From assembly GCA_000310025.1 (NCBI GenBank), contig FN649747.1, forward strand, positions 1,647,452 through 1,711,451: a stretch of 64,000 bases of DNA, written 5' to 3'. Source of the stretch: Ectocarpus siliculosus (lineage: Eukaryota > Sar > Phaeophyceae > Ectocarpales > Ectocarpaceae). This document shows positions 1 through 11,510 of the stretch, piece after piece (positions within the stretch are counted from its first letter, which is position 1; each line of letters opens with the position of its first letter). A model generated the notes under the pieces. That model saw only the letters and a program-made list of their open reading frames with translations, searched no databases and was not told the DNA's origin. The position numbers and the translations under genes were made by a program.

Positions 1-849
1 ATGAAATCTCCCAACCCTTCGGAGACGACCCCGCTGAGTGTGCCGTTAGAGTACCCTCCCACCACCACGCCACCGTCGTCCGTCGCAGCGGCATCGGACA
101 TGGTATCTTCGCCCGTGGTTCCTTCCTTGGAACCCCAGCGGCGAGATTGAGTCGTGTGGCGACAACAAGTCGTGGAAGGTATCTAGGTGAGTGCGAGGGT
201 GCTCCGACCTACTCACAGCAACAGCGCTTGGGGGTTTCTGAGAAAATAGGTTTTAGACATCTAAATTCCAAAAAACAATTTGACACGAGCGCTCAACCGT
301 CTCTCATGCTCGCACTCTCTTGTGCTTTATGAGCAATAACCCTAGCATATGGGGTCAAACCCGCTAATTGTGTCGTTTTTTACTTTGATTCCTCATCCTT
401 CAGCAAGAGAGGTGTTCTAAACCGAGACCATGTTCCGAACACAATATTATTTGGCAGATTAATAAGAAATGGCCTTGCAGATATTTTGATATGACGTGAT
501 TGGTTCGCAAAGCACACGTCACCCGCACCAAAAACAGCAGGGCAACAAGCAGCCACCCTATACGGGCATGAAAGAACCATGCGTGTGGATGCACCGGCTG
601 ATGCTGTTCCAACAGACTGCCTCGGGCGAGACTGCCGCGAGCGAGACTGGTCGGGAGGGAAAAACAAAGCACCTGCCAGGACCACAGGAGAACTCCATCG
701 CTGTCCAACTTGCCCACGGCCATGTCTTCACCTCCCGCGTTCAAGGTTATGCCGTCCAAGCTCCCTGTCGTCTTCCCCGCGAGGAAGAACGACCCCTCGG
801 CATCCGTGGATACTCCGTACACCGCGTCGTCGTCATAGGACGATCCGGC
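1..849 (-). CDS. SBBP beta-propeller repeat protein, partial (leaves the window at the left edge)
   Basis: Two consecutive coding exons are visible on the minus strand, 849-673 and 125-1. Spliced together they read through smoothly: the first ends in LLWSWQ and the second opens with EGTTGEDT. This restores the periodic pattern of seven-bladed beta-propeller (SBBP) repeats, in which a D-rich AxGV segment, a GGxxxVVGxTxGxLxG strand and a closing DGxxxWxWQ recur about every 50 residues. The donor (CAG|GTGCTT at 673/672) and acceptor (CAAG|GAAGG at 126/125) fit. Such repeats occur in secreted or cell-surface proteins; no enzymatic function can be assigned. The start lies upstream of 849 and was not found, and the 3' part is outside the window. 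The repeat family is fairly secure; overall gene extent is unknown. Confidence 0.62.
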
Positions 850-2604
850 CTGGCAGGGAACAGGTTGAAACCGGTGGTGGTGTGGCGGTACCTTGCTCTT
901 AGACACCGATCTATGTACGCTCAAAGCTCCTTCAATCAAGCCCGATCTGCTTCGTAGATGGGGACTAAATAATGGCTACGGACAGAATAACCCTTCACAG
1001 GACGCTCGAGCAGCGAAGCGAAGGGTTAGGGTTCGCGCATCACCGCCGCCGTAGAGAAGTAGCGAGATAACCCACAACAACAAGCTTCGTACAATACAGC
1101 AGCCAAATCCGACGTACGGCAGATAACGGTCGCCGGTTCGAAGCTGGGCGTAGCACAACGTGAAGCTTCGCTTGACCGCGATAAACAGGGTTCGGTCGTC
1201 CCCGTGCTGTACTCCTGTCGAGAAACACACGGGTTGCCCGGTGCCATAGAGCTGTATGGTACCGTTGGACCCACAAAACATCAAGCGACACTTGTGCATA
1301 TTATGCACAATAAGTGGAACGACATCGCACCTGCAATATGCACACCATGGCCGGACGCAGAGAGACGATAGCGAATTTACGCAGCATCGAGAAGCAAAAA
1401 AATAAAAAAAAACGAAGGTGGTCGTACAGCCCGCTGTCGAAGAGAAGTTGAGGCCGGACCTTGTGGGTTCCAGCGAGAGAGTCCAACGGCACAACGTGTG
1501 CGTGCGTGTCCACGGGAGGTCCAACCAGCACCAAAAGAAGGGAAAAAAAGGTACCGACGCCCCGGGGGGTTCTCGCCCCGGGGTGATCATACAAACAATT
1601 ACACACCAACCGGACGAAATTGCTCTCATTGTGTCGGTCTGTCTGCTCTTCACGAGTTTGTCCCAAGCTCACCTGGAAGCGCCAGATCTCGTCTCCCGGC
1701 AGTGACATAGCCTAACCCAGCTGGCAAGCAGGCACGTGGGCTTCTTGCCCCAATGAAAGTCTTGTTCGGCAGCTCCTGGGAATAGTTCAGGATATGACAG
1801 AGGAGGCGAGGTGAGGTTACACCAACAAACGCATACATGTGTTTCATGTTTGCAAATGCGGCACCCGGTCTTGTTCTTTGTTTTCTCTCACCTTGGCAGA
1901 TACAAAAAAGACAAACACGTTCGGCGCGGGCAGAAAGAAGATAGGGGCGGTGGAGATGGGGAGACAAGAACATTATGTTCAAACCAATGCGCCTCACCGT
2001 CGCCTGAGAACAGCTCTCAAGGTACAAGATACGAGACATGGCATACGAGGACACTTTTCATGCACCTGCCCCGTACCAATCGATGATGTTTTGAACGCCA
2101 AGATAGACCTCGTATCGTCGTGGGCAACGAGGGAACGGACCAGCACCCAAAAACTACATGTAGGGCGAAGTTTTTACTCTTGAGAAGCACGATTGATTAC
2201 AGGGATGGCAGCCCTGGGGGAACGAACGTGTTCGTGACTTGAAGCTTGACGGACTCGGGCACTAACTTTTTGCTGAGAAACACGATGAACACTGGACCAC
2301 CAGTCAGCGTTGACTGGTTGTAGTCCTGTGGTCATCGTGCCTCTCAACATTTTCACCCAAAACGCGGGCTGCGTTCCTGATACGATGAGAGAAATGTCGC
2401 ATACGGTGGTGCTCTTCGTATCGGAGGTTAAGAAAAAGTGTGTCGACTCTCTGTCATATATTGATCGATGGTCTCTTTCATAGTAAATACTGGTAGTTGT
2501 GTGTGCCACCGAGCCCCGAAACAGCGTGAAAATGACTCCGCGCCTGATTCCCTTGCGGTGTTGTCTTCCAAAGGTGTTGGGGGGGCGGGGAGGGGGGGGG
2601 GCGT

Positions 2605-2690
2605 ACTCATGGTCGTGTGCATGCCGTACTCGTTAGACCATTGACCTCGCATCCCTGCAAAGCCGGGACGGAGCACGCCGGGTTCTCACC
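2605..2690 (-). mobile_element. Short relic of LINE ORF2 3' end
   Basis: The segment around CCATTGACC / GGGACGGAGCACGC matches, with several differences, the sequence at about 5459-5525, which is the last part of the LINE-like reading frame inside the hAT-like element. Order and spacing of the shared words (GCGTACTCAT, then CCATTGACC, then GACGGAGCAC) are conserved. It is probably a decayed fragment of the same LINE family; it is too short for certainty. Confidence 0.4.
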
Positions 2691-2872
2691 GGACCACGCT
2701 CTCACATCACCAAGCGCAAAATAACCGTGAGGTGTTCGGCGAGTCGCATCAAGTGCGCTGCAACCTGCTTTGGGTGTTCGGCATCTTGTGCTTACTACTT
2801 TCTTGCGTACGGATGACAGCTGCGTATGACTTAATATTTTTTTGGGGAGGGGGCGTACGAGGTGTTGTACCC

Positions 2873-2906
2873 GATGTATTTGCCAGTTCGAACTGGCAAA
2901 TACATC
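2873..2906. repeat. Perfect 34-bp palindrome
   Basis: Seventeen bases ending in GCCAGTTC are followed at once by their exact reverse complement starting GAACTGGC, with no loop and no mismatch. It is flanked by unremarkable sequence. No coding role is apparent. Confidence 0.9.
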
Positions 2907-5032
2907 GTGTGTTTGAGTAAATAAAGGCAAAGTTATCACAACGACCAAAGGTAAAAGGTACTCCTTTGAGAACGGAAGTAATTGTGTAAATGGTGCGACA
3001 AGTACATAAGAGTAGCGCACATAGCATACACGGCTGAAATAATAAGAGCTCAAGACAAATTCGCAAATTGAGTTCGTGGTGTGTAGAATATGCACCTCTC
3101 TCTGTTTCCCTGCCGCGGGTCCGGGCGTCCGGGGTGACGTGCAGTAATTTAGAGAGCAGTCGTGTGTCGTGTCCCCCCTCTTTTTCTGATGGAACGATAC
3201 TTGATGCATTGAAACTTCCTTCAAACAGCACGTACGCATCTGCATCATCATACAACAATATGCATTGCTCGGCCGGTGGTGGTGAGCCAGCCTTGTAGGC
3301 CCTTTTTATTGCGATGGCTCCGACGGCGATCTGGACGACCTCGCATGACCTAAACAAAATTTAAATTTTGCATTTTCTATGCTGTAGTGGACGACTTGCC
3401 TACCCATGTAGGGGGTCGGCACGTAGCGCGAAGTATGTAGCAAGCCCGTTGTGCTAACCCCGTCCAGCTTCCGACATGTTGCGGGGAAATAAGAAACAAA
3501 TGTGCAAGAAGTTTGGTCCACCCCATCCCGCTCTCCAGGCTGTTTCGGAGGGATTCCGCAAAAACCGAGCCGGATCGCAAGAACTCATCCAACAAACAGC
3601 AGTACAGCAGTACAACCCTTGCCCGTGAAAGCTTGGCCCTCCGCTGTGTCCACCGTTACATCAGGGGGTACTACAGCAGTAGTAGACTTGCATGCTGCTG
3701 TACACGGCTGCATCCGTGTATCCGTAGATGATGAGGAGCCACACCCCACAACCATTGTGCGCATCTTGCCAAGCAACCGCGGTATGCATACTAAAAACCT
3801 CCTACCTCGAAGTACATAAAATAGACACGACGAAAGACTTTCTATAGCGCACAGCACATCGGCGCCGGCAGCAGCTAACGGATACACGGTAGCTGTAACT
3901 GTGAGACGTAAACCGCTGTTATAGTCAGTAGTCTTTGTAGGTGCTAGCAAAGTCCGCAGAGCCACAAGTGATGAATGACACGACACGTTTTTCACACATC
4001 TTGCGAAAAAAAAACAGTGGCAAGGTGCAGGTTATGCTAAAAGGAAAACGAAGCACTCGCGCACCAAACCGCCATGGTACCGCTCGCAGAACATCAGTGC
4101 CAGCAACATCTATTGATACACGCATCATCTGAGAGTGTGAGAGGAGTATAGTCCACAGTCTAGATGTTGACCTTGGTGCAAAGGTGATGGCAAACAATAC
4201 CGCGGAAGAGAGGGCCCCGCTCGTGGTCCTCTCTACGCAACTTCAAGGAGGCAGTAATACGACTGGTGTGCCACAGCTGCTGTGCCACAGCAGTACTTCC
4301 TCGACAACAGCTTCGCCGCCAAAGACCAAAAGGCCAGAACACAGGAGATGCACTTGTCAGCATGCAATCGCGAATTTAGGCTCTCACCACCACAGCAAGA
4401 AGAGATGGGACCGGAAGGGCGGGGGTGTGTGTGCTGGTGGCGAACAGAACACCAGAAAGAAGGAAGGAGGAGAAAGGGGGCGCCGAATCAAGAACAGCAG
4501 TGCTGTCAAGTACAGTTCCCAGAAAATTCTTAGCGTGGAATTGCTTGGTGTCGACTGCTGTGTGCGGTAGCTGCTCACAAAACTTTGCCTAGAGGCTGTG
4601 AGCGCGACGGCAGACCTGAGAATCTTCCCGTGTACAGCAACATTTCCTCATTTCTGCGCGCATGATGGACGGAGACCCGCTCGTTAAGTTTAGGTTTTGC
4701 TCCCTTTTCGGCCACACGCTGAACAAAGGGGGCGGTGTGCCTCCAGCATTGAAGGTCGCGGATCCCCAAAGATCCAACCCCGATACCACATTTATTTCAA
4801 GCCAACGGAATCCTGGGAACGTGCACCTAACATGAATGTTCACCAGACAACCAACTCCGCGTTGACTTATGTTATGGGGTATGCGTTTCTGAGCCAGCGC
4901 AGTCAGGTCCTCATCGCGTGTGCTATATGGCCGCACGGAGTCCCGTCTTTTTACAGTCAAGTGGCCAATCTTCCGTTGTTGAACATGCAGCAGTTGCAAA
5001 ATGTGAGCCTTTTAGTCTGTTGCTCGTGCAGA

Positions 5033-5265
5033 TATGCATACCGTATATGACACAAGATAACACGCCCCCTTGGCCGATTTTCAAAGCTCAATTTCTCAAC
5101 AGCAGGAAGAGTCACAGCGCCGAAAACGGCGGCGTTGGAACCGTCTCGTCGAGAGCTGTTCGAAAACGTATTGTTTCGTTTATGCATCCTCTTCGTCGTG
5201 GAGTAATCGAGCTTTGAAAATCGGTCCAGGGGGTGTGTTATCTTGTGTCATATACGGTATGCATA
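5033..5265. mobile_element. MITE copy 1 (about 233 bp, long terminal inverted repeats)
   Basis: Both ends begin with TATGCATACCGTATATGACA (right end read on the other strand) and the inverted repeats continue with few differences for about 60 bases, including the shared core ACCGATTTTCAAAGCTC. There is no coding capacity. Size and structure are those of a miniature inverted-repeat transposable element. The same core and nearly the same length recur at 18731-18962, so the two are probably members of one family. Confidence 0.75.
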
Positions 5266-5349
5266 GTCTACATCCACGAACAGATGATACAGAGCAACAC
5301 ACGTTCGTTCACCACGTGCCTGAAACCTGCTGAAACACAAAAAAAAAAC

Positions 5350-6552
5350 CAGTGATGTCGATAACGGGGTACCGGTTATAACCGGTTACAGGGTTCAGCG
5401 GTAGGTACCCTGGAAATCCCAGGTTATTTTTCAATTCCGGGGGGCCCCTCACTGGGGGCGTACTCATTTGTTGCTTGCCGTAGTCATTTGACCATTGACC
5501 ACGCGTCCCTTTCGAGACGGAGCACCGTTCCTACACCTACTAGAGACACCACCAACATTTGGGAGCTCTTTACGTTTCTGCCACAAACTCCATAAAAATT
5601 TCTTGCACATCTTATCCCCGTCCTCTAGGGCCTCTTGTGCCCACCATCTATCCCCAATTATCGCGATCGTTTTTTCGCTGTTGTCTAATTTACCAAACTT
5701 GTCCATGTCACACCCTCTCTGTCTCATTTCCTCCTCGAGATCCTCGCTTTCCTTCCTGTACAACTCACACTCCCCAACTATGTGGGGTCTACTCTCCTCC
5801 GATTTGCCACATGGACATGTGTGTCTATCCTCCTCTTCCTCTCTCCTACGGCTGGTATACCTCTTCCTCCGTTCTGGCAAGTCCAGATCGCCTACTCGAA
5901 ACTGCAATTTCAGCTTTTTCGCATAGTCCATGGGGCCGTCCAAGTACTTCTTCATCCCTATCCCTTCTTTCAACTTCCCGTATATCTCCAAGTGGTCTTC
6001 GCTTCGTACCTTCTTCCGAAGGGTTGTCTCCTCCCTACTCTCTAGCATCTCCTTGACTTTCGTTCACTGGGGGGGGGTATTTGAACCTGAACGCCTTTTG
6101 TCTTTTTTTTTTCCCACTTGCTGCGCGTTGTTGTGAGATCTATAGGAGGCACATTACGCACTAGCAGATGAGAAGACAAGCTTTTTTGTTTTTCGTTTTT
6201 CTCGGGGCTTTCCTATATTCTCATGGCCGAGAAAAAAAAAATGTATTCATGACAACATTCCAATATTGCACCTGCATTGTAACGTGGTTCAAAGGTTCAA
6301 GGTAGGAAGCTGAAACGATACACACGACTGCGGCAGCAGTGGCAGCAACGCGCACAGAAGTGCACCTTGAACAGCATACAGCGAGCTGCTTCCAAACGAA
6401 CAAAATATCGGACGTATACGTTAAATAACACCCCGGGGATGGGCCGTTTTCGTCCCCGCTATGAGCGGTTATAACCGGTATGTACCGCCGAAGGCTCATT
6501 TCCGGTTATTTCCGGTCAGTACCCTGCTCGAGCCCGGTTATCGACATCACTG
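5350..6552. mobile_element. hAT-like non-autonomous DNA transposon with 8-bp TSD
   Basis: The left end starts CAGTGATGTCGATAAC and the right end is its reverse complement with one extra C further in. Both flanks carry the same eight bases, AAAAAAAC (5342-5349 and 6553-6560). An 8-bp target duplication and CAGTG-type ends are hallmarks of the hAT superfamily. The 1203-bp body has no hAT transposase; instead it contains a LINE-derived reading frame (5464-6048). Subterminal copies of GGTTATAACCGG-type words lie near both ends. It should depend on transposase from elsewhere. Confidence 0.8.
5464..6048 (-). pseudogene. LINE (non-LTR retrotransposon) ORF2 C-terminal fragment
   Basis: An open frame of 194 codons, very rich in Lys, Glu and Arg. 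It holds a CPCG...H...EC...Y arrangement in its middle (CPCGKSEE then HIVGECELYRKE), which matches the zinc-knuckle-like segment following the reverse transcriptase of many LINE ORF2 proteins. Upstream reverse transcriptase motifs are absent, so this is a 3' fragment and not an active element. It sits wholly inside the hAT-like transposon at 5350-6552, so it was either captured or inserted there. The LINE assignment rests on the Cys/His pattern and composition. Confidence 0.6.
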
Positions 6553-6559
6553 AAAAAAA

Positions 6560-7470
6560 CGGCACACGCACATAGTCTACACATCTAGATGGGCCTTGTG
6601 TCTAAGGTATCTAGGTGGGCCTCGCGTCTAATGATATGACGTGCTCCGTCGCCAATTTCCATGTACAGCAGTATTGCCGCCCGTGTGAACGTCCTCCTGA
6701 CTATCCAACAACGCCAACATCGAACGCCTGCCTCTTGTGTGGCGAACGCCTGCCTGTTGTGTGGCGGTCGGTCAACGTGTTGTAGCAGCCGCGCACACGA
6801 TCAAACAATACACATAATACCAGCGGGTCACAAACACGTTCTTCGGGTTAACCAATAAGGTACCGCGTCCATCCCACGAACGACAGAGAAGTCGTGCTGA
6901 TCGAACACAAAAGCAATCCATATCCTACATTTCGAAACTAAAGTGTGTGGGGGGGAAACCGGCCGCAATTTAAACAACACAGCAAGTAGGAGGCGGGCAG
7001 GGCCGTCGCACAATGAGTAAGCTATCTTGTGGCGCTCTCGACTCGCAGATGGCAGAGGGGGGAAGCAGAGCCGTTGGCGGAATGCGTGATGCGAAGCAAC
7101 GCTGGAGCGTGCAACACCATCGATGGCGGGAGGGCAGCGCCAGTACCGCATGAAGACAAAACATCGTAATCGGCACCGACAGAATCATCCAGGGAGCGGC
7201 CCCGCAGGTTCCGAGTCGCCGATGGCGAATCGTAGAGGGACAGGTAGGCTCTCAAGCTGCGAGTCGTTTATTCGAACCCGATCAAATCCAACCCCAGTCC
7301 GGCCGAACATGAAGGCGGCGCGCATTTGGAGGACGGGGACGGGGGGGGGGGGTAAGAGGGATCCGTCAATGAATAGTGACGAGAATATTTGCACGGAGCA
7401 GGGCATCACTTTGTACGCTCCCAGCAGTAGCAACATGCTTTGCACGAAACGAACGCAACCCGCGGGCATG
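6560..7470. other. Spacer with no supportable gene
   Basis: Only short overlapping frames are present. It contains an imperfect tandem duplication at about 6720-6765 (GCGAACGCCTGCCT copied twice, followed each time by TTGTGTGGCG) and an 11-base G run near 7340. Confidence 0.45.
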
Positions 7471-7474
7471 AAAC

Positions 7475-10400
7475 CTACACTGAAGTTCCACGACCAAATA
7501 CGTTGAAACCTACGAACTTCCACGTCGGAAGTACACTCGCCCTTTTCGTGCTTGAAACGCGCCTGAATCTCGAACACGATGGACTACGCAAGACAAGCGA
7601 TCGCCTCACCTTCCGAGCATCGCTTTCGCCTCTGCCTCCGGAATCGGTTCGTCGACAGCAGTACCCGCGCTGCCACTGGTAGCACCATCCGCTGCCCATC
7701 GCAGGTGGGCGTCCGGCCAGTGCTGCGATCTCAACAGCCCCCTCTCCCAGCATAGAAGCAGAACTTCCGGAGCCGTCAGATTCAGTTTCGACCCTTCCTC
7801 CTGCCCGGAAATGCGTGCTTTTGCTTCGTCGTAAAACTGCTTTCTGAGAGCCAGATCGTCGTTGCTGCGACGCGAGGACATCGTGAGCAGCAGCAACAAC
7901 GACAAGAAGTCGAGCAACAAGGGGAGTCACCGTTCAGGGCCCAGGCTACAGCGATTATCGGACGGTGTCCTGGGTCAAGCGCACCTGGCGACAAGCCCAT
8001 CGACCCCTCATTCGCCCTTAGGGTCATTTCTTCTTGTTTGGCTACGACGAACGCACACCTAGCATCTGCTCCTTCAACGTGACGAGGCTTGCCAACTGGG
8101 GTTGGCCTCTCTCTTGTGCGGGACACCCATAGCATTCTTGGGAGCCCTGCGATAGCGGTTCCAGAGGGGCCACACAACCAACACACAACATGCGCGTGGT
8201 TTCAAGACCAACGGGCCCATAAACGCCGATTTCGCGAGTTTCTTTGGAAACTAAAAATAGCAAGGCCGCCGACTGTTCCACCGGTGGTAGGTGTACGGGT
8301 AACGAAGTTCAACAGCAACATCCTGGTACCTGATCGATGTGGCTTCAGTGGTAAGCCAGGACACCAGCGATGACTTGGGAGCAAATCTGGCGGTTGCCCT
8401 TTTGAATGGCGGCACGGTGTTGCAAGACTTTATTAGTTGCAAAAGGTGCTGCCGTGGCAACCTGTCCAAGCTGCCTTCCTTCCAGAACCACCTTGAAGGA
8501 GGAAAACACGTTCACACAGGTGGGTGAGGTACTCGGGGGGTAATTAAAGCCGGAGCAGAGAAGGCCTTGGTAGCCTTCGCCAAGGACAGATTCCTCGTGA
8601 TGCATGCAGAAGGAAGATGGAGGTCGCGCGCATGCGCAGGACGACAAAGCTGCCCAGCCCCAAGGGGCGGCTTGTTCGCTTATATTGTCACTCCCTGCCC
8701 ATGGTGCCATCATCGCCATGAGAATACTGTAGCCCACGTCATGCACAGCCACCCAACACCCCTCCGATGACTGAAACCCCAAAGAGAGGCGCAACAAATA
8801 CAATGGGATAATCTCCTCGTTCCTGCATCATTGGTGACAACGACCGTCCTGCTACGTGCAACGGACAACCCAAGCCGCAGCATACATCACACCACGGCCC
8901 GCGCAACTCTCTGCTGCGATCACTGTCGTTGTGTACGGGGTGCGATCGGTCACAGCAACCAACTCACTTGGCCGAAAACTGCAGCTGTCCTGGGCTGCTG
9001 TTGGGCCGAGGAGACGACGCCATCATTGCCAGGTGCTGCAAAAGCTTTGGGAAAGATGAGACTTCCTGCTTCTTGGCATCCTGCGGGAAGCGCCCCACGA
9101 AAAGCGACAGCAAGAGAGTAGCAGGCGTTCTGAGAGGAGGGTGGCTGTGCTGCGATAGGCTTGGCGGTCCCGGCGTGGGCTATGAAAACGGGCTTCCGTC
9201 GATGCACCCTTTCGACAACAAGCGCATTGAGAACAAGTTGTGTTGTGGCGACCATCGACGTTGCTGATATCATCAGGACAAGCGCTCTCGTGTCTATCAT
9301 TGTCCTTCCCAGATATCCCTTTATCTTGGTTCTGCCAATTCATGTCTCCGAAGGATTTTCCTGGGCAAATGCAAGCACCAGGGACTGCTTTTTTTAGGAC
9401 AACACCAGGCGGAAGTACGGAGTAGCAGAAATACGCCTTCAACATCCTGCAGCACCCGGTTATGGACTTGGCACCACTTCGTCTCCACGTGAACTTTACA
9501 CGTCGCAGCAACAAAATTGTTGTCGTGTACCACCTGACGCTGCAGAGCAGGTTATGCAGCAAACTTTTGCAGCTCTGGGACCCTGCCGTGTTGCGCGTTA
9601 GCAAGGTGCCTCTCCCCCCCCTACATACATACCTCAAGCATGAACCGAAGTCTCTGCGGCGAGGTCCAAAACTGCGGAGGGAGCATCGTCTTGGGGAAGA
9701 TGTATCCGAGTGCAGGCGCCAGGTAGCCCGCGATGGGTAACGAGAACACAGTCAGGACAGGCAAGGCCTTCGCAAGGTCTCGCCCGACCTGTTGCAAACG
9801 AGACCAACACCGGTGGTTATACAAAAAGTGGGCACGTGACAAGCACGGCTAGTAGACTTATCAAACACAACATCAGCGGTACAAGGTGCTTGTGCTGCAG
9901 TGGGGGGCGCAGACGTTGCACTCTCGTTAATGTTCGTGTCTATTCGTCTGGAGGGCTGGAGAACTGTGTAGAAAGGTATATATGGCAAAGTCACGAGGGG
10001 GGAGAAACACCAACGCACTACGGTTTACAATGCATCCAGCAGCAGCACCTGTCAATCCCTGTGACGTCAGCTGGAGCGTGAGACTTCAGCCGAAGAGGGT
10101 GCGAACGCTAAACTTGCAGCACACACAGGTACGTGACTAGGATATTCTCCTCCCCACGCGGATAGGGAACTAAGGCAATACCGTGGCAACTGAGTACCTT
10201 CCGTGCGGTGTATGTGCTACGTTTCAAAAGCACCAAGGGTTTCGGAGCCCTACACTCGCACTGCTGTGTTGTGCATTGCACCACGTGTCGCCTTGCTCTC
10301 CCTGTGAAGTTACTGTATGAGACTGAAAGCACGGAATAAACCACACACAACGTACGGTTCCATAACAGAAGAACGCACTCTCCAGGAGGAACAGGTTCCG

Positions 10401-11263
10401 TTGCGTCTTTCTCTCCCGTCCGGTGATGAAAGCCGAGAGCCATGAACGTGCCTAACTTTGAACCTACCATTTGGGGGTGGTTGGAGAGCCCTCAGAAGCT
10501 CAGAGGCGCCCATCACCCGTACAGTCCCGAGAATCGACAGGGCGGCGCACATATGCATATGCACTGCTGTCACAAACGGATTGGTTCGAGTCGCACCCCT
10601 ATAGAGAGGGGGGGGGGGGGCTCTTGCGTTGAGGCATGCCACTGGCCTGCTTCCGTTCGTGTTCATCACACCCAACGGCCGTGTGTCGGTGCACAGAAGT
10701 ACAGCAGTATTGTAGGTCTGCCTCACCTGACGTAGCTGCCGGTTCTCCTGAAAAGTGAGTACCTGGCCGGCTCTTTTCTTTGCCTTAGTCTGCCTCGACC
10801 CCTTGAAGTCAAGCCAAAGCACCTTGGTTCCTTTCGTGAACTGAGCGATGAGCTCCTTGACACTTCGCCTCACGCTCTTCTTGTCCGCTGCGACCAACTT
10901 CCTGTTGCTATTGCTGTTGCTGTTGCGGTTGCTGTTGCGGTTGCTGCCAGTGCTGCTGGTGCCGCTGGTGCCGCTCGTAGGGCTCTCGGCCGGAGAATCT
11001 GTCCGTCTGTGCGTTTCCTTGGCCAGCTTGTCGTCGCTAGGGCTCGTGGTTCTGTTCAAAGCGCCCGACTCTACTGAACCACTAGCACTGCTGTGGTCTG
11101 GCCGGTTGTTGTGCAAGCCGTGAGCCCGGGCGGCAAATGTCGGCAGGCATCGTCGTCTGCTGCTGGCGAGAACGTACACGAGGATGATTTTCCCGTTGCG
11201 GACGACGTGTCTCACTTGAAGCATTTCAGCTGGCACTGCCGCCGCAGACCCCCACACAACCAA
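7475..11263 (-). CDS. LETM1-domain protein, probably mitochondrial inner membrane
   Basis: Exon A (11263-10727) has a basic N-terminus, a low-complexity Asn/Ser/Arg run, then VKELIAQF...LWLDFK...LTFQENRQLRQ, the start of the LETM1 ribosome-binding-like domain. Exon B (9788-9633, 52 codons, phase 0 at both ends) continues with VGRDLAKALPVLTVF and GYIFPKTMLPPQF, which matches the family's hydrophobic segment ending in P-x-MLPxxF. A C-terminal exon (7864-7610) has NLTAPEVLLLCWERGL, the helical motif near the end of LETM1 domains, and may splice to a last exon 7562-7475. One or more exons between 9.6 and 7.9 kb remain unresolved; 8469-8290 is a candidate. The family acts in mitochondrial ion homeostasis and ribosome association. 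No EF-hand is seen. The start codon and targeting peptide are uncertain. Confidence 0.72.
10905..10960. repeat. Trinucleotide/hexanucleotide repeat encoding Asn/Ser/Arg
   Basis: On the plus strand TTGCTGTTGC and TTGCGGTTGC units alternate. On the coding (minus) strand of the LETM1 gene this gives a run of Asn-Arg and Asn-Ser dipeptides between the N-terminus and the conserved domain, so it is a tolerated in-frame microsatellite. Confidence 0.75.
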
Positions 11264-11510
11264 GGAGCTTATGCAAGGTATATCGGGGTATCAGCAGCTT
11301 GTGGTTTCGACGCCTACACGCGCTTTGCACGTTGTACGCACGTTGCGTGCGCTGCGCACTGTGCGTCTCCGTTACCGGCTGCGCGGGGCACGCTGTTGGT
11401 ACACAGGTACACACAAAATTTGATTTGTGTCATCTGGGTGCCCCCTCAGTTGCGCCAACAAGACAGGCAACAGCAGAAGTAGAGTGGCGTGCTTTCGACC
11501 AGCAGGACCG
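11264..11510. promoter_or_regulatory. Probable shared promoter between divergent LETM1-like and TSPOON-like genes
   Basis: The first recognised exon of the LETM1-domain gene ends its open frame at 11263 (minus strand), and the TSPOON-like start codon is at 11511 (plus strand), so about 250 bp separate the two. No other gene fits in between. No TATA box was identified. The bidirectional-promoter role is inferred from spacing only and would shift if the LETM1 gene has a further 5' exon. Confidence 0.4.

Larger units (their letters stand above)
940..5030. other. Region without a supportable gene
   Basis: No exon with good splice sites and protein-like composition was recognised here. The open frames are short, overlap on both strands and have no family resemblance. 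The stretch does hold a perfect 34-bp palindrome (2873-2906), a G-rich run near 2580-2600, and a short sequence at 2605-2690 that resembles the 3' end of the LINE fragment found at 5.46-6.05 kb. Confidence 0.5.
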
